Shown here: piece by piece, positions 45,739 to 56,770 of the stretch
How positions within the stretch are numbered: the stretch's first letter is position 1
How the letters are laid out: the number at the start of each line of letters is the position of its first letter
Assembly (NCBI RefSeq): GCF_000484695.1
Contig: NZ_AXVR01000011.1
Coordinates: 42,875-106,874 of the forward strand
Reading direction: 5' to 3'
DNA length: 64,000 nt
Source: Salinispora cortesiana
Lineage (GTDB): Bacteria > Actinomycetota > Actinomycetes > Mycobacteriales > Micromonosporaceae
The notes under the pieces: generated by a model
Databases searched by the model: none
The model's input: only the letters and a program-made list of their open reading frames with translations
What the model was told of the DNA's origin: nothing
Translations under genes and position numbers: made by a program

Positions 45739-46971
45739 ATGAGCGTCGACACGCCCACCGCGACCGGTCGATACCCGGACGCCGCCGGTCACTTCGGCCG
45801 GTTCGGCGGCCGGTTCGTCCCCGAGGCCCTGGTGGCCGCGCTGGACGAGCTCGACAGCGCCTGGCGTACCGCGATGGGGGACGAGTCGTTCCAGACCGAG
45901 TTCGCCGCCCTGCTCCGCGACTACGCCGGCGCCCCCTCGTTGCTCTACCCCGCCCAGCGTCTCTCCGCCAAGATCGGTGCACAGGTGCTGTTGAAGCGGG
46001 AGGACCTCAACCACACCGGGGCGCACAAGGTCCGCAATGTGCTCGGCCAGGCGTTGCTGACGAAGCGGATGGGCAAGCGGCGCGTCATCGCCGAGACCGG
46101 CGCCGGTCAGCACGGGGTGGCCACCGCCACCGCTGCCGCCTTGTTCGATCTCGAGTGTGTGGTCTACATGGGTGCGGTGGACACCCAACGGCAGGCGCTG
46201 AACGTGGCGCGCATGCGGATGTTGGGCGCCACCGTGGTGCCGGTCACCACCGGGTCACGCACCCTCAAGGATGCGATGAACGAGGCGATGCGGGACTGGG
46301 TCGCCAACGTCGACAACACCCACTACCTGATCGGTACGGCGGCCGGTCCGCACCCCTTCCCCGCCCTGGTCCGCGATTTCGTCCGAGGCATCGGCGACGA
46401 GGCCCGCCAGCAGTGCCTTGACCTGGTCGGTGCGCTGCCCGACGCGGTCACCGCCTGCGTCGGCGGCGGCTCCAACGCGCTCGGTGTCTTCCACGCCTTC
46501 GTCGACGACCCGAGCGTGCGCCTGTACGGCTTCGAAGCCGGCGGGGACGGGCCGGCGACCGGCCGGCACGCGGCCAGCATTACCGGTGGTTCCTCGGGCG
46601 TGCTGCATGGGACCCGGACCTACGTGCTTCAGGACGCCGACGGTCAGACCGTCGAGTCGCACTCGATCTCGGCGGGGTTGGACTATCCGGGCGTCGGGCC
46701 GGAGCACGCCTGGCTGCACGACACCGGCCGGGCGACGTACCGGCCGGTGACCGACGCCGACGCGATGGCCGCCTTCGAGTTGCTCTGCCGTACCGAGGGC
46801 ATCATCCCCGCGATCGAGAGCTCGCACGCGCTGGCCGGCACGGTCTCGATCGCCCCGGAGCTCGCCGCCGAGCTGGGTCGGGAGCCGGTCGTGGTGGTCA
46901 ACCTCTCCGGCCGTGGTGACAAGGACGTACACACCGCCGGGGAGTACTTCGGCGTCCTCGACAAGGAGTGA
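45739..46971 (+). CDS. trpB: Tryptophan synthase beta subunit TrpB
   Basis: PLP enzyme condensing indole with serine. From ATG 45739 the product has 410 residues with [14 protein letters not shown], the PLP lysine in [11 protein letters not shown] (Lys97), [13 protein letters not shown], and [13 protein letters not shown]. It starts 31 bp after trpC with AAGGGAG. No trpM-like small gene lies between, unlike in Streptomyces. Confidence 0.97.
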   Translation: MSVDTPTATGRYPDAAGHFGRFGGRFVPEALVAALDELDSAWRTAMGDESFQTEFAALLRDYAGAPSLLYPAQRLSAKIGAQVLLKREDLNHTGAHKVRNVLGQALLTKRMGKRRVIAETGAGQHGVATATAAALFDLECVVYMGAVDTQRQALNVARMRMLGATVVPVTTGSRTLKDAMNEAMRDWVANVDNTHYLIGTAAGPHPFPALVRDFVRGIGDEARQQCLDLVGALPDAVTACVGGGSNALGVFHAFVDDPSVRLYGFEAGGDGPATGRHAASITGGSSGVLHGTRTYVLQDADGQTVESHSISAGLDYPGVGPEHAWLHDTGRATYRPVTDADAMAAFELLCRTEGIIPAIESSHALAGTVSIAPELAAELGREPVVVVNLSGRGDKDVHTAGEYFGVLDKE

Positions 46972-46975
46972 CAGC

Positions 46976-47779
46976 GTGAGTCGCATCGGGGTCGCGTTCG
47001 ACCAGGCGCGGGCCGAGGGCCGGGCCGTCCTGGTCGGCTGTATGCCCGCCGGGTTCCCGACCGTCGAGGGCAGCATCGCCGCGATGACCGCCATGGTCGA
47101 AGCGGGCGTGGACGTCATCGAGGTGGAGATTCCGTACTCCGACCCGGTGATGGACGGTCCGGTGATCCAACGGGCCAGTGACATCGCCCTGGCCGGCGGG
47201 GTACGGGTCGCCGACACGCTGCGCATCGTTGACGCGGTCGCCGCCACCGGCGCACCCGTGGTGACGATGACCTACTGGAACCCGGTCGAGCAGTACGGTG
47301 TTGACGCCTTCGCCCGGGACCTCGCCGCAGCGGGCGGCACCGGGCTGATCACGCCCGACCTGATTCCCGACGAGGCACAGGAGTGGCTGGCCGCCTCCGA
47401 CGCGTACGGGCTGGACCGAACCTTCCTCGTCTCGCCCTCCTCCACCGACGCTCGGCTGCGGATGACCGTCGAGCATTGCCGGGGGTTCGTCTACGCCACC
47501 GCGATCATGGGGGTCACCGGGGCCCGTACGCAGGCTTCGGCGGCGGCTCCGGTGCTGGTGTCCCGGGTCCGGGCAGTCACCGACCTGCCGGTCGGTGTTG
47601 GCCTCGGGATCGGCACCGGGGAGCAGGCCGGTACGGCGGCCGGGTTCGCCGACGGCGTCATCGTCGGCAGTGCCCTGATCCGCTGCCTGCTCGATGCCGC
47701 GAGCCTGCCGGCGGGGCTGACCGCCCTGCGTGAGCTGAGCGCCGAACTCGCGGCTGGCGTCCGGACCCCGGCCTCCTGA
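46976..47779 (+). CDS. trpA: Tryptophan synthase alpha subunit TrpA
   Basis: TIM-barrel subunit releasing indole from indole-3-glycerol phosphate. From GTG 46976 the product has 267 residues with the catalytic Glu/Asp region DVIEVEIPYSDPVMDGPVIQ, MTYWNPVEQYG, GLITPDLIPDEAQEW, VGLGIGTGEQA and GSALIR. Starts 4 bp after trpB. Confidence 0.96.
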   Translation: MSRIGVAFDQARAEGRAVLVGCMPAGFPTVEGSIAAMTAMVEAGVDVIEVEIPYSDPVMDGPVIQRASDIALAGGVRVADTLRIVDAVAATGAPVVTMTYWNPVEQYGVDAFARDLAAAGGTGLITPDLIPDEAQEWLAASDAYGLDRTFLVSPSSTDARLRMTVEHCRGFVYATAIMGVTGARTQASAAAPVLVSRVRAVTDLPVGVGLGIGTGEQAGTAAGFADGVIVGSALIRCLLDAASLPAGLTALRELSAELAAGVRTPAS

Positions 47780-47786
47780 CGCCCGA

Positions 47787-47807
47787 CCGGGCCACCCATC
47801 GGCCCGG
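47787..47807 (+). terminator. Hairpin after trpA
   Basis: CCGGGCC (47787-47793) and GGCCCGG (47801-47807) flank a 7-nt loop, 8 bp after the trpA stop. No T-run. Probable terminator of the trpCBA operon, before the lgt promoter. Confidence 0.5.
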
Positions 47808-47870
47808 CGGTCCCGAGGCGAGCGCCACCGGTCGCGCGGGCCGGGGTGCCACGGCGGGGCCGATCGGCGG

Positions 47871-47876
47871 TAGCCT
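47871..47876 (+). promoter_or_regulatory. Leaderless -10 box of lgt
   Basis: TAGCCT ends 8 nt before the lgt GTG at 47885; no Shine-Dalgarno is present. Confidence 0.45.
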
Positions 47877-47884
47877 GTTCACTC

Positions 47885-48982
47885 GTGACCCTCGCCTCGC
47901 AGACCCCTCTGGCGGCCCTGCCCAGTCCGACCACCGCGGTGTGGCAGCTGGGCCCGGTGCCGATCCGTGCGTACGCGCTTTGCATTCTCGTCGGCATCGT
48001 GGTGGCCTGCTGGGTCACCGAGCGGCGGCTGCGGCAACGCGGGGTGGCGCCGGGGGCGGTGCTCGACATCGCCGTGTGGGCGGTGCCGGCGGGCATCATC
48101 GGTGCCCGGATCTACCACGTGATCTCCTCACCAGAGAAATACTTCGGCACCGGTGGCGAGCCGCTCAAGGCCTTCGCCATCTGGGAGGGGGGTCTCGGTA
48201 TCTGGGGTGCCGTGGCCGGTGGCGCGCTCGGTGCGTGGTATGCCGCCCGTCAGCTCGGTATTCCGTTCGCGGTGGTGGCCGACGCCCTCGCCCCGGGACT
48301 GCCGCTGGCCCAGGCGATCGGGCGGCTCGGCAACTGGTTCAACAATGAGCTCTACGGCGGGCTCACCACCCTGCCCTGGGGCCTGGAGATCCACCGGATG
48401 GACCCGGAGACGGGCCGAGCCCTGCGCGACGACGCCGGGACACCCATCCTCGAGGCCGGGCTCTACCATCCGACCTTCGCCTACGAGGCGCTGTGGAACC
48501 TGGGTGTGGCCACCCTCGTCTTCCTCCTCGACCGGCGGCTGAAGCTGGGCCGCGGCCGGGCCTTCGCGCTCTATGTGCTGGGCTACACGGCCGGCCGGTT
48601 CTGGATCGAGATGATCCGTACCGACGACGCGAACATGATCCTCGGCCTACGGCTGAACGTCTGGACCGCGGCGGTGGTCTTTCTCGGTGCGCTGATCTAT
48701 TTCGTGCGGGTGCGCGGGCCGCGCGAATACCTGATCCCGATTCACGAGGTGTCGGCGTCCGCGCCCGAGTCTGACGTGTCGCAGGTCGACCTCTCCGCTC
48801 GTGAGGCGAGTGCCCAGCCGGGAGCCCCGGAGGGCTACCAGGTGGTCAGCGAGGAGCAGTTCCGGCACTGGCAGGAGACGGGCGAGGCACCGTCGGGGCC
48901 GGAGACCGGGCGCTCCGGTGACGACCCGCCCACCGACCGGCCGGCGGATGCCGCCCGCTCCGCCGACCAGCGCGACAGCTGA
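47885..48982 (+). CDS. lgt: Prolipoprotein diacylglyceryl transferase Lgt
   Basis: Membrane enzyme that attaches diacylglycerol to the lipobox Cys of prolipoproteins, acting before LspA. From GTG 47885 the product has 365 residues with about seven membrane segments, PIRAYALCILVGIV, GARIYHVI, GGLGIWGAV, the signature GRLGNWFNNELYG (Gly146 on) and YHPTFAYEALWN. An unusual hydrophilic C-terminal tail of about 90 residues follows the last helix. In actinobacteria lgt is often next to trpA, as here. Confidence 0.95.
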   Translation: MTLASQTPLAALPSPTTAVWQLGPVPIRAYALCILVGIVVACWVTERRLRQRGVAPGAVLDIAVWAVPAGIIGARIYHVISSPEKYFGTGGEPLKAFAIWEGGLGIWGAVAGGALGAWYAARQLGIPFAVVADALAPGLPLAQAIGRLGNWFNNELYGGLTTLPWGLEIHRMDPETGRALRDDAGTPILEAGLYHPTFAYEALWNLGVATLVFLLDRRLKLGRGRAFALYVLGYTAGRFWIEMIRTDDANMILGLRLNVWTAAVVFLGALIYFVRVRGPREYLIPIHEVSASAPESDVSQVDLSAREASAQPGAPEGYQVVSEEQFRHWQETGEAPSGPETGRSGDDPPTDRPADAARSADQRDS

Positions 48983-48996
48983 GCGAGGAGGGCCGC

Positions 48997-50184
48997 ATGC
49001 GTAGCGCGGTCGTGGTCGGCGCCGGTGTCGGTGGCCTTGCGGTCGCGGGTGCGTTGGCGCGCTCCGGCTGGCAGGTCACGCTGGTCGAGCGCGCCGATCG
49101 GATCCGTCCGGAACCCACCGCGGTGGTGCTCTGGCCCAACGGAGTGCGCGCCCTGCGCGCCCTCGGCCTCGGGGCCGGGCTCGACGCGATCGCCACACCG
49201 TTGTCGAGCAGCGGGGTGCGCCGACCCGACGGACACCAACTGGTGCGTCCCCGCCCGGTCCCGGCGGACCGAAGCCCGGTGGTGGTGCACCAGGAGGACC
49301 TGCACGATGCGCTGATCGCCGGGCTGGGCGACGGTGTTGAACTGCGGACCGGCGTGACCCTCCGTTCGGTTCGCGCGGAGCCGGGCGCCCGTCCGTCGGT
49401 CGGTGACGGCCGGCACACCTACGAGGCGGACCTGGTAGTCGCCGCCGACGGCCTCGACAGCGTGGCTCGCGCGCAACTCGCACCGGAGGCAGCGGTGGTC
49501 AGTTGTGGCTCGGCCGCGTGGCGGGCGGTGATCCCGTGGTACCGGACGCCCCATCTCCCCGCCGACCTGCCGCCGACCGGGGAGATCCTCGGTGCCGGGT
49601 ACCGCTTCATCTACGTGTCGCTGGGCGAACGGGGCTCCTCCGGGGCCTCCAGCCGCGGCGGGATCTACTGGGTGGCCACCGCCGCCGGTGCGCCCCGGCC
49701 GGAGTCGCCAGAGACCCAGCTCGCCCTCCTGCGTCGCTGGTACGCCGGCTGGCCCGCACCCATCGCCGATCTGCTCGACGCCACCGACCCGGCCGACCTG
49801 GTCCAGCGGGAGATCCGCGAACTACGTCCGCTGCCCCGCACGTACGGCTTCCCCACCGGTCCTGGCGGGGCGGTGCTGCTCGGTGACGCGGCGCACGGCA
49901 TGCCCCCGCACCTCGGGCAGGGGGCCTGCCTCGCCTTCGAGGACGCCGCCACCCTGGCCGCGCTGCTCCGGGAGTCCCGGCTGCCGGACGCGGTCGTCGC
50001 CTACGACCGGACCCGACGGCCCCGGGTGGCGGCGACGGTTCGGCAGACCCGACGGATGTCGGCGGTGCTCCAGGCCCGTGGTCGGCTCGCGCTCCGCGCC
50101 CGCGATGCTGTCCTCGGTGCCCTCACCCCCCGGCTGCTGGGCAGTGCCGGCACGACCGCCGACAAGTGGCATCCCCCGTCCTGA
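48997..50184 (+). CDS. FAD-dependent monooxygenase
   Basis: Group A flavin hydroxylase-like protein. The 395-residue product has the FAD Rossmann motif VVGAGVGGLAVAGALARSGW, the DG motif LVVAADGLDSVAR, and the second FAD motif LLGDAAHGMPPHLGQGACLAFEDA (key part GDAAHGMPPHLGQG). Substrate unknown; no natural-product genes surround it. It starts 14 bp after lgt and could be cotranscribed with it. Confidence 0.88.
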   Translation: MRSAVVVGAGVGGLAVAGALARSGWQVTLVERADRIRPEPTAVVLWPNGVRALRALGLGAGLDAIATPLSSSGVRRPDGHQLVRPRPVPADRSPVVVHQEDLHDALIAGLGDGVELRTGVTLRSVRAEPGARPSVGDGRHTYEADLVVAADGLDSVARAQLAPEAAVVSCGSAAWRAVIPWYRTPHLPADLPPTGEILGAGYRFIYVSLGERGSSGASSRGGIYWVATAAGAPRPESPETQLALLRRWYAGWPAPIADLLDATDPADLVQREIRELRPLPRTYGFPTGPGGAVLLGDAAHGMPPHLGQGACLAFEDAATLAALLRESRLPDAVVAYDRTRRPRVAATVRQTRRMSAVLQARGRLALRARDAVLGALTPRLLGSAGTTADKWHPPS

Positions 50185-50252
50185 CCAGCTCCGGCCGCCA
50201 ACCTGCGGGGAAGCCGGCCGAGGGCGGTGTGGGGTAGGGATGAGTATCTTTC

Positions 50253-50314
50253 TCACACTCTGGAAGGTGTGATCAATCTGCACTGGCCTTGTGCGGCCCC
50301 CCCTAACGTAGACT
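50253..50314 (+). promoter_or_regulatory. gltB upstream region: dyad and -10 box
   Basis: TCACAC (50253-50258) and GTGTGA (50267-50272) form a dyad with an 8-nt spacer. A TAGACT -10-like box follows at 50309-50314, with no good -35. The dyad is a candidate operator for nitrogen or glutamate control of gltBD. Confidence 0.4.
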
Positions 50315-50381
50315 CAAATGACCCTTGAGGGCCGACGTCGTCCCGACCAAGATTCAGCCTGAGTGACGACAGGAGGCCCGG

Positions 50382-53300
50382 GTGGCCGTTCCGTACCCGC
50401 ACCACATCCCGCAGCAGGTCCCGCACTCCGACCCGAACGGGTCCACAGCCGGGCTCTACGACCCCGCGTACGAACGAGACGCGTGTGGCGTGGCGTTCGT
50501 GGCGGACCTGCGCGGCCGGCGGTCGCACGGGGTGGTGGCGAACGGGCTCGCCGCGCTGCGTCGGCTGGACCATCGGGGTGCCCGGGGTGCGGAGCCGAAC
50601 ACCGGTGACGGTGCGGGCATCCTGATCCAGGTGCCGGACGCGCTGCTGCGCGCGGTGGTGGACTTCCCACTGCCCCCGATCGGCGAATACGCGACCGGCC
50701 TGGTCTTCCTGCCGGACGACGACGAGGCCGAGCTCCGGGCCCGCCAGGTGGTGGAGAAGTACGCGTTGGTCGAGGGCGTCGACCTGCTTGGGTGGCGGAA
50801 CGTGCCGGTGGATCCGGCTGGCCTGGGCGCGACGGCGCTCGCGGCGATGCCCCGGGTCCGGCAGCTCTTCGTCACCGCGCACCGGCTCACCGACTCGGCG
50901 ACGGGCCCGGCTGGTTCCCGGTTGACCGGGCTCGAGTTGGAGCGGGTGGCGTACCGCGTCCGCAAGCAGGCCGAGCGGGAGTCGGCGGAGCGCGGCGTAC
51001 CGGCGTACTTTCCGTCGCTCTCCGGCCGCACGATGGTCTGGAAGGGCATGCTCACCCCGGACCAGCTGCCGGAGTTCTACCCGGAGCTGACCGACGAGCG
51101 GATGTGCAGCGCCATCGCGCTGGTGCACTCCCGCTTCTCCACGAACACGTTCCCGTCCTGGCCCCTGGCGCACCCGTTCCGATTCATCGCCCACAACGGC
51201 GAGATCAACACCATCCGTGGCAACCGGAACTGGATGCAGGCGAGAGAGTCGATGCTCGCCCGTGGAACTGGTGCGGCGCTGCCTGGCAACATTCGTCGGA
51301 TATTCCCGGTCTGTACGCCGGGGGCATCCGACTCCGCCAACTTTGACGAGGTCCTGGAGCTGCTGCACCTGGCGGGGCGAAGCCTGCCGCACGCGGTGTT
51401 GATGATGATTCCGGAGGCCTGGGAGAACGACCCGGACATGCCCGCTGAGCAACGGGCCTTCTACCGGTTCCACGCCAGCCTGATGGAGCCCTGGGACGGG
51501 CCGGCGTCGGTGGCTTTCACCGACGGCGAGATTGTCGGGGCGGTGCTGGACCGCAACGGCCTACGTCCCGGCCGCTGGTGGCAGACCTCCGACGGGCTGG
51601 TTGTGCTCGGCAGTGAGGCGGGCGTGCTGGACCTGGATCCGGCCACCGTGGTCGCCAAGGGGCGCCTGCAGCCCGGTCGGATGTTCCTGGTGGACACCGT
51701 GGGCGGCCGGATCGTGCACGACGACGAGATCAAGGCCGAGCTGGCGGCGGCCCAGCCGTACGAGGAGTGGCTGCACGCCGGCCTCATCGAGCTGACCGAC
51801 CTGCCGGCGCGGGAGCACATCGTCTACACCCACGACTCGGTACGCCGCCGGCAACAGGCGTTCGGCTACACCGACGAGGAGCTGAAGATTCTCCTCGCGC
51901 CGATGGCGCGGGTCGGCGCCGAGCCGATCGGCTCGATGGGAACGGACACCCCGATCTCCCCGCTGTCCACCCGACCTCGGCTGCTCTACGACTACTTCCA
52001 CCAGCTCTTCGCCCAGGTCACGAACCCGCCGCTGGACGCCATCCGGGAGGAGTTGGTGACCAGTCTCCAGTCCACGATCGGGCCGGAGGGCAACCTGCTC
52101 GAGCCGGGGCCGGCGAGTTGCCGGCAGCTCGTGGTCCCCTATCCGGTGATCGACAATGACGAGCTGGCGAAGATTCTCTCCATCGACGAGGACGGGAATC
52201 TCCCCGGATTCAAGGCGGTCCGGGTCTCTGGCCTGTACCGGATCCGGGAGGGTGGCGCAGGCATCCGGGCGCGGCTGACCGAGATCTGCCGGCACGTCTC
52301 CGAGGCCATCGAGGACGGCGTGCGCATCCTGGTCCTCTCTGACCGGGACTCCAACGCCAACCTCGCCCCGATCCCGTCGTTGCTGCTCACCGCGGCGGTG
52401 CACCAGCATCTGGTTCGGGAGCAGACCCGGACCCAGGTCTCGCTGATCGTGGAGTCCGGCGACTGCCGGGAGGTGCACCACGCGGCCGTGCTGGTCGGGT
52501 ACGGCGCGGCGGCGGTCAACCCGTACCTGGCGTTCGAGTCGGTGGAAGACATGATCTCGACTGGGGCGCTGGTCGGCGTCGAGCCGGGCACCGCGGTTCG
52601 CAACTACGTCAAGGCGCTCGGCAAGGGTGTCCTGAAGATCATGTCCAAGATGGGCATCTCGACCGTGTCGTCGTACTGCGGCGCCCAGGTCTTCGAGGCG
52701 GTTGGGCTGGACAGCCAGCTGATCGAGCGGTATTTCTGGGGCACTCCCAGTAAGATCGGCGGGGTTGACCTGGACGGGATCCACGTTGAGGTCGCCGCTC
52801 GACACGCCCACGCCTGGCCGGAGCCGGGGACGGCGACGACAGACCGGCTGGATGTTGGCGGCGAGTACCAGTGGCGGCGTGAGGGCGAGCTGCACCTGTT
52901 CAACCCGGAGACCGTCTTCCTGCTCCAGCACGCCACCCGCAGCCGGCAGTACGACGTGTTCCGGGCGTACACCTCGAAGGTTGACGCGTTGGCCGCCCAA
53001 GGGGGTGCGCTGCGGGGTCGGTTCACGCTGCGTACCGGAGTGCGCCCGCCGGTGCCGATCGAGGAGGTCGAGCCGGCCAGCGAGATTGTTCGGCGCTTCG
53101 CCACCGGCGCCATGTCCTACGGGTCGATCTCGGTGGAGGCGCACGAAACCCTCGCGATCGCGATGAACCGGCTCGGCGGCAAGTCCAACACCGGCGAGGG
53201 CGGTGAGGACGTCGAGCGGCTACACGATCCGACCCGCCGCTCCGCGGTCAAGCAGATCGCCAGCGGTCGGTTCGGGGTCACCACCGAGTACCTGGTGAAC

Positions 53301-55103
53301 GCCGATGACCTGCAGATCAAGATGGCGCAGGGTGCCAAGCCCGGCGAGGGCGGTCAACTTCCCGGCAACAAGGTCTGGCCATGGATCGCCCGGACCCGCC
53401 ACGCCACCCCGGGCGTCGGCCTGATCTCTCCGCCACCACACCACGACATCTACTCCATCGAGGACCTGGCCCAGCTCGTGCACGACCTCAAGTGCGTCAA
53501 CCCGGCGGCGCGGGTGCACGTCAAGCTGGTCAGTGAGGTCGGGGTGGGTACGGTGGCGGCGGGTGTGGCGAAGCTGAAGGCCGATGTCATCCTCATCTCC
53601 GGGCACGATGGCGGCACCGGTGCGTCCCCGCTGAACTCGCTCAAGCACGCGGGCACCCCGTGGGAGCTGGGCCTGGCCGAGGCGCAGCAGACCCTGCTGC
53701 TCAACAAGCTCCGGGACCGGGTCACCGTGCAGGTTGACGGCCAGCTCAAGACCGGGCGGGACGTGCTGGTCGCGGCCCTGCTCGGGGCGGAGGAGTTCGG
53801 CTTCGCCACCGCCCCGCTGATCGTCGAGGGCTGCGTGATGATGCGCGTCTGTCATCTGGACACCTGCCCGGTCGGCATCGCCACCCAGAACCCGGTCCTG
53901 CGTGAGCGGTTCACCGGCCGGCCGGAGTTCGTGGAGAACTTCTTCCTCTTCCTCGCCGAGGAGGTCCGTGGGTACCTCGCCGAGTTGGGTCTGCGCTCGA
54001 TCGACGAGGCGATCGGCCGGACCGAGTTGCTCGATGTCGCCCCCGCAGTTGATCACTGGAAGGCGGCGGGTATCGACCTGAGCCCCATCCTGCGCCTGCC
54101 GGAGCTACCCGAGGAGACCGCTCGGCGGGGCGTCCGCGCCCAGGACCACGGTCTCGGGCTGGCGTTGGACAACGAGCTGATCGCACTCGCCGAGCCGGCG
54201 CTGCGCTCCGGCACCCGGGTGCGGACGCAGGTGTCGGTGCGCAACGAGCACCGCAGCGTCGGCGCGATGCTCGGGGGCGAGGTGGTCCGTCGTCACGGTG
54301 GGGCCGGCTTGCCCACCGACACGATCGAGTTCGACCTGTACGGCACCGTCGGGCAGTCGTTCGGTGCGTTCCTGCCGTCCGGGGTCACCCTGCGCCTGCA
54401 CGGCGACGCCAACGACTATGTCGGCAAAGGGCTCTCCGGTGGGCGGCTGGTGCTCCGCCCGGATCGGGCCGCGCCCTTCGTCAACGCGGAGGCCATGCCG
54501 GGTCGGCGGGCGGAGGATCAGATCATCGCCGGCAACACCATCCTCTACGGGGCCACGGCAGGTGAGGTCTTCCTCCGCGGTCGGGCGGGGGAGCGGTTCG
54601 CGGTGCGTAACTCCGGGGCGGCTGCTGTCGTCGAGGGCGTCGGCGACCACGGCTGCGAGTACATGACCGGCGGTACCGTCGTGGTGTTGGGGCCGACGGG
54701 GCGGAACTTCGCGGCCGGGATGTCCGGTGGGACCGCGTTCGTGTGGCGGCTGGATCGTCGGCGGGTTAACACGGAGTTGGTGGACCTGGCGCCCCTGAGC
54801 GAGCAGGAGCAGGCAGCCCTCTACGACCTGGTCCAGCGGCACTACACCGAGACCGACTCCGCGGTCGCCGAGGACTTGCTCAAGCGCTGGTCGGAGGCGG
54901 TGGAGGAGTTCACCGCCGTGGTGCCCCGGGACTATCGCCGGGTGCTGGAGATCATGCGGGCTGCCGAAGCCGCCGGCTACGACGTGGACGACGCGGTGAT
55001 GAGCGCCCTGGCGGTGCCGGCAGCGCAGCCCGCGTCGTCCGCACCGTCCACGCCGGTGTCGCCCGTCGCGCGGGTGGCCGTTCAGGAGGTAGCTCGTGCC
55101 TGA
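50382..55103 (+). CDS. gltB: Glutamate synthase large subunit GltB
   Basis: NADPH-GOGAT alpha subunit making glutamate from glutamine and 2-oxoglutarate. The 1573-residue product has a propeptide of about 34 residues before the N-terminal nucleophile Cys35 ([10 protein letters not shown]), the class II glutaminase domain, central domain, FMN domain with [19 protein letters not shown], the 3Fe-4S cysteines 1151, 1157 and 1162 ([12 protein letters not shown]), and the C-terminal GXGXG helix domain. GTG 50382 follows AGGAGG. gltD overlaps its end. Confidence 0.97.
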   Translation: MAVPYPHHIPQQVPHSDPNGSTAGLYDPAYERDACGVAFVADLRGRRSHGVVANGLAALRRLDHRGARGAEPNTGDGAGILIQVPDALLRAVVDFPLPPIGEYATGLVFLPDDDEAELRARQVVEKYALVEGVDLLGWRNVPVDPAGLGATALAAMPRVRQLFVTAHRLTDSATGPAGSRLTGLELERVAYRVRKQAERESAERGVPAYFPSLSGRTMVWKGMLTPDQLPEFYPELTDERMCSAIALVHSRFSTNTFPSWPLAHPFRFIAHNGEINTIRGNRNWMQARESMLARGTGAALPGNIRRIFPVCTPGASDSANFDEVLELLHLAGRSLPHAVLMMIPEAWENDPDMPAEQRAFYRFHASLMEPWDGPASVAFTDGEIVGAVLDRNGLRPGRWWQTSDGLVVLGSEAGVLDLDPATVVAKGRLQPGRMFLVDTVGGRIVHDDEIKAELAAAQPYEEWLHAGLIELTDLPAREHIVYTHDSVRRRQQAFGYTDEELKILLAPMARVGAEPIGSMGTDTPISPLSTRPRLLYDYFHQLFAQVTNPPLDAIREELVTSLQSTIGPEGNLLEPGPASCRQLVVPYPVIDNDELAKILSIDEDGNLPGFKAVRVSGLYRIREGGAGIRARLTEICRHVSEAIEDGVRILVLSDRDSNANLAPIPSLLLTAAVHQHLVREQTRTQVSLIVESGDCREVHHAAVLVGYGAAAVNPYLAFESVEDMISTGALVGVEPGTAVRNYVKALGKGVLKIMSKMGISTVSSYCGAQVFEAVGLDSQLIERYFWGTPSKIGGVDLDGIHVEVAARHAHAWPEPGTATTDRLDVGGEYQWRREGELHLFNPETVFLLQHATRSRQYDVFRAYTSKVDALAAQGGALRGRFTLRTGVRPPVPIEEVEPASEIVRRFATGAMSYGSISVEAHETLAIAMNRLGGKSNTGEGGEDVERLHDPTRRSAVKQIASGRFGVTTEYLVNADDLQIKMAQGAKPGEGGQLPGNKVWPWIARTRHATPGVGLISPPPHHDIYSIEDLAQLVHDLKCVNPAARVHVKLVSEVGVGTVAAGVAKLKADVILISGHDGGTGASPLNSLKHAGTPWELGLAEAQQTLLLNKLRDRVTVQVDGQLKTGRDVLVAALLGAEEFGFATAPLIVEGCVMMRVCHLDTCPVGIATQNPVLRERFTGRPEFVENFFLFLAEEVRGYLAELGLRSIDEAIGRTELLDVAPAVDHWKAAGIDLSPILRLPELPEETARRGVRAQDHGLGLALDNELIALAEPALRSGTRVRTQVSVRNEHRSVGAMLGGEVVRRHGGAGLPTDTIEFDLYGTVGQSFGAFLPSGVTLRLHGDANDYVGKGLSGGRLVLRPDRAAPFVNAEAMPGRRAEDQIIAGNTILYGATAGEVFLRGRAGERFAVRNSGAAAVVEGVGDHGCEYMTGGTVVVLGPTGRNFAAGMSGGTAFVWRLDRRRVNTELVDLAPLSEQEQAALYDLVQRHYTETDSAVAEDLLKRWSEAVEEFTAVVPRDYRRVLEIMRAAEAAGYDVDDAVMSALAVPAAQPASSAPSTPVSPVARVAVQEVARA

Positions 55104-56601
55104 TTCGTTTGGTTTCCTGCGGTACGACCGGCAGCTTCCCGCCCGGCGGCCCGTGCCGGTGCGGATCATGGACTGGCGGGAGGTCTACCCACCGGCCGGT
55201 GAGGAGCTGATCCGGGAGCAGGCCACCCGCTGCATGGACTGCGGCATTCCGTTCTGCCATGATGGCTGCCCGCTGGGCAATCGCATCCCGGATTGGAACG
55301 ACCTGGTCCGCACCGGTGGCTGGGACGCCGCAGTGGAGACGCTGCACGCCACCAACAACTTTCCGGAGTTCACCGGTCGGCTCTGCCCGGCCCCCTGCGA
55401 GGCGGCCTGCGTACTCGGCCTCGGCGGCCAGCAGCCGGTCACGATCAAACAGGTTGAGGTGGAGATCGCCGACGCTGCCGTGGCCCGCGGTGGGCTACGG
55501 CCCTGGTCGGTGCCGTCCGCCAGCGGTTGTTCGGTGGCGGTGGTCGGCTCCGGGCCCGCCGGGCTCGCCGCCGCGCAGCAGCTGGCCCGGGCCGGGCATG
55601 CGGTCACTGTGTACGAGCGGGACGACGCCCTCGGTGGCCTGCTGCGGTACGGCATCCCGGACTTCAAGCTGGAGAAGCACCACATCGACCGGCGGCTTGC
55701 GCAGCTCGCCGCCGAGGGGGTGCGCTTCCGGACCGGGGTGGAGGTCGGTGTCGAGGTGACCGCCGAGCAGCTGCGGGCCGAGCACGACGCGGTGCTGCTC
55801 GCCTGCGGTGCCCTGGCCAGCCGGGACACCCCGGCAACCCCCGGGCGATCGCTGCGCGGTGTGCACCAGGCGATGGGGTATCTCGTTGCGGCCAACCGGG
55901 TGGTCGCCGCCGCGCGGGGCAACCCGCCGGCCACCGCGGTGCTGCCGGACTATACGCCGATCGATGCGGCCGGCCGGAACGTCGTCATCATCGGTGGCGG
56001 CGACACCGGCGCGGATTGCCTCGGCGTCGCGCATCGGCAGGGCGCCGCCGAGGTGTACCAGCTCGACCTCTACCCGCAGCCGTCCCGGGAGCGGGACGAG
56101 GCACGGGATCCGTGGCCAACTTGGCCGTGGATCCTGCGCGAGTACCCGGCGCACGAGGAGGGCGGGGAGCGGGTCTTCGCCGTCGCCGTGCAGGAGTTCG
56201 TGGACGACGGCAGCGGGGCGGTGCGGGCGGTCCGGATCGCCGAGGTGACGGTGGAGAAGAGCGCCGGCCGGCGGGTCGTCACCCCGGTGCCGGGCAGCGA
56301 GCGGGAGCTGCCGGCCGACCTGGTGCTGTTGGCGATCGGTTTCGACGGCACCGAGCCGCAGCCGTTGCTTGAGCAGCTCGGGGTGTCCCGCACCGAACGG
56401 GGCGCGGTGGAGGCCCGTTCGGACTGGCAGACCGACGTGGACGGCGTCTTCGTCGCCGGGGACATGCACCGGGGCGCGTCGTTGATCGTGTGGGCGATCG
56501 CCGAGGGCCGGGCCGCCGCTGCCGCCATCCATTCGTACCTGGACGGGCGGGGCTCGCTGCCGGCACCGGTGGCTTCGGATGCTCGGCCGCTCGCTGGCTG
56601 A
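55096..56601 (+). CDS. gltD: Glutamate synthase small subunit GltD
   Basis: NADPH-binding flavoprotein beta subunit that passes electrons to GltB. The 501-residue product has N-terminal Fe-S cysteine clusters ([20 protein letters not shown] and [12 protein letters not shown]), an FAD motif [19 protein letters not shown], an NADPH motif [13 protein letters not shown] and the C-terminal [22 protein letters not shown] 55096 overlaps gltB by 8 bp. Confidence 0.96.
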   Translation: MPDSFGFLRYDRQLPARRPVPVRIMDWREVYPPAGEELIREQATRCMDCGIPFCHDGCPLGNRIPDWNDLVRTGGWDAAVETLHATNNFPEFTGRLCPAPCEAACVLGLGGQQPVTIKQVEVEIADAAVARGGLRPWSVPSASGCSVAVVGSGPAGLAAAQQLARAGHAVTVYERDDALGGLLRYGIPDFKLEKHHIDRRLAQLAAEGVRFRTGVEVGVEVTAEQLRAEHDAVLLACGALASRDTPATPGRSLRGVHQAMGYLVAANRVVAAARGNPPATAVLPDYTPIDAAGRNVVIIGGGDTGADCLGVAHRQGAAEVYQLDLYPQPSRERDEARDPWPTWPWILREYPAHEEGGERVFAVAVQEFVDDGSGAVRAVRIAEVTVEKSAGRRVVTPVPGSERELPADLVLLAIGFDGTEPQPLLEQLGVSRTERGAVEARSDWQTDVDGVFVAGDMHRGASLIVWAIAEGRAAAAAIHSYLDGRGSLPAPVASDARPLAG

Positions 56602-56662
56602 GGGGGCTGCGGGCGCGGCTGCTTCCACCGTTGGCCGCCGGGGACGGCCAGCGGCACGGCGT

Positions 56663-56696
56663 ATTCACATTAGTGAATTGTTTCGGTAGTATTACC
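56663..56696 (+). promoter_or_regulatory. Promoter/operator of the SGNH hydrolase gene
   Basis: TTCACA (56664-56669), a 17-nt spacer and TAGTAT (56687-56692) make the best vegetative-type promoter in this part of the window. Two palindromes overlap it: ATTCAC-ATTA-GTGAAT (56663-56678) over the -35 and GGTA-GTAT-TACC (56685-56696) over the -10. The region is AT-rich against its surroundings. A repressor site is likely. Confidence 0.65.
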
Positions 56697-56770
56697 AGCT
56701 AGTAGCAAGCTCTACCCTGGCCACGCGCGCGGTCTCTGGGCTCCCCACCCCCGGCCCTGTGGAGGTCCAC

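Noticed and set aside
48997..50184. Part of a natural-product gene cluster
   Set aside because: The monooxygenase is flanked by lgt and gltB with no synthases, tailoring enzymes or regulators nearby.
50253..50272. CRP/FNR-type binding site upstream of gltB
   Set aside because: The half-site order is TCACAC...GTGTGA, the reverse of the TGTGA...TCACA arrangement bound by CRP.
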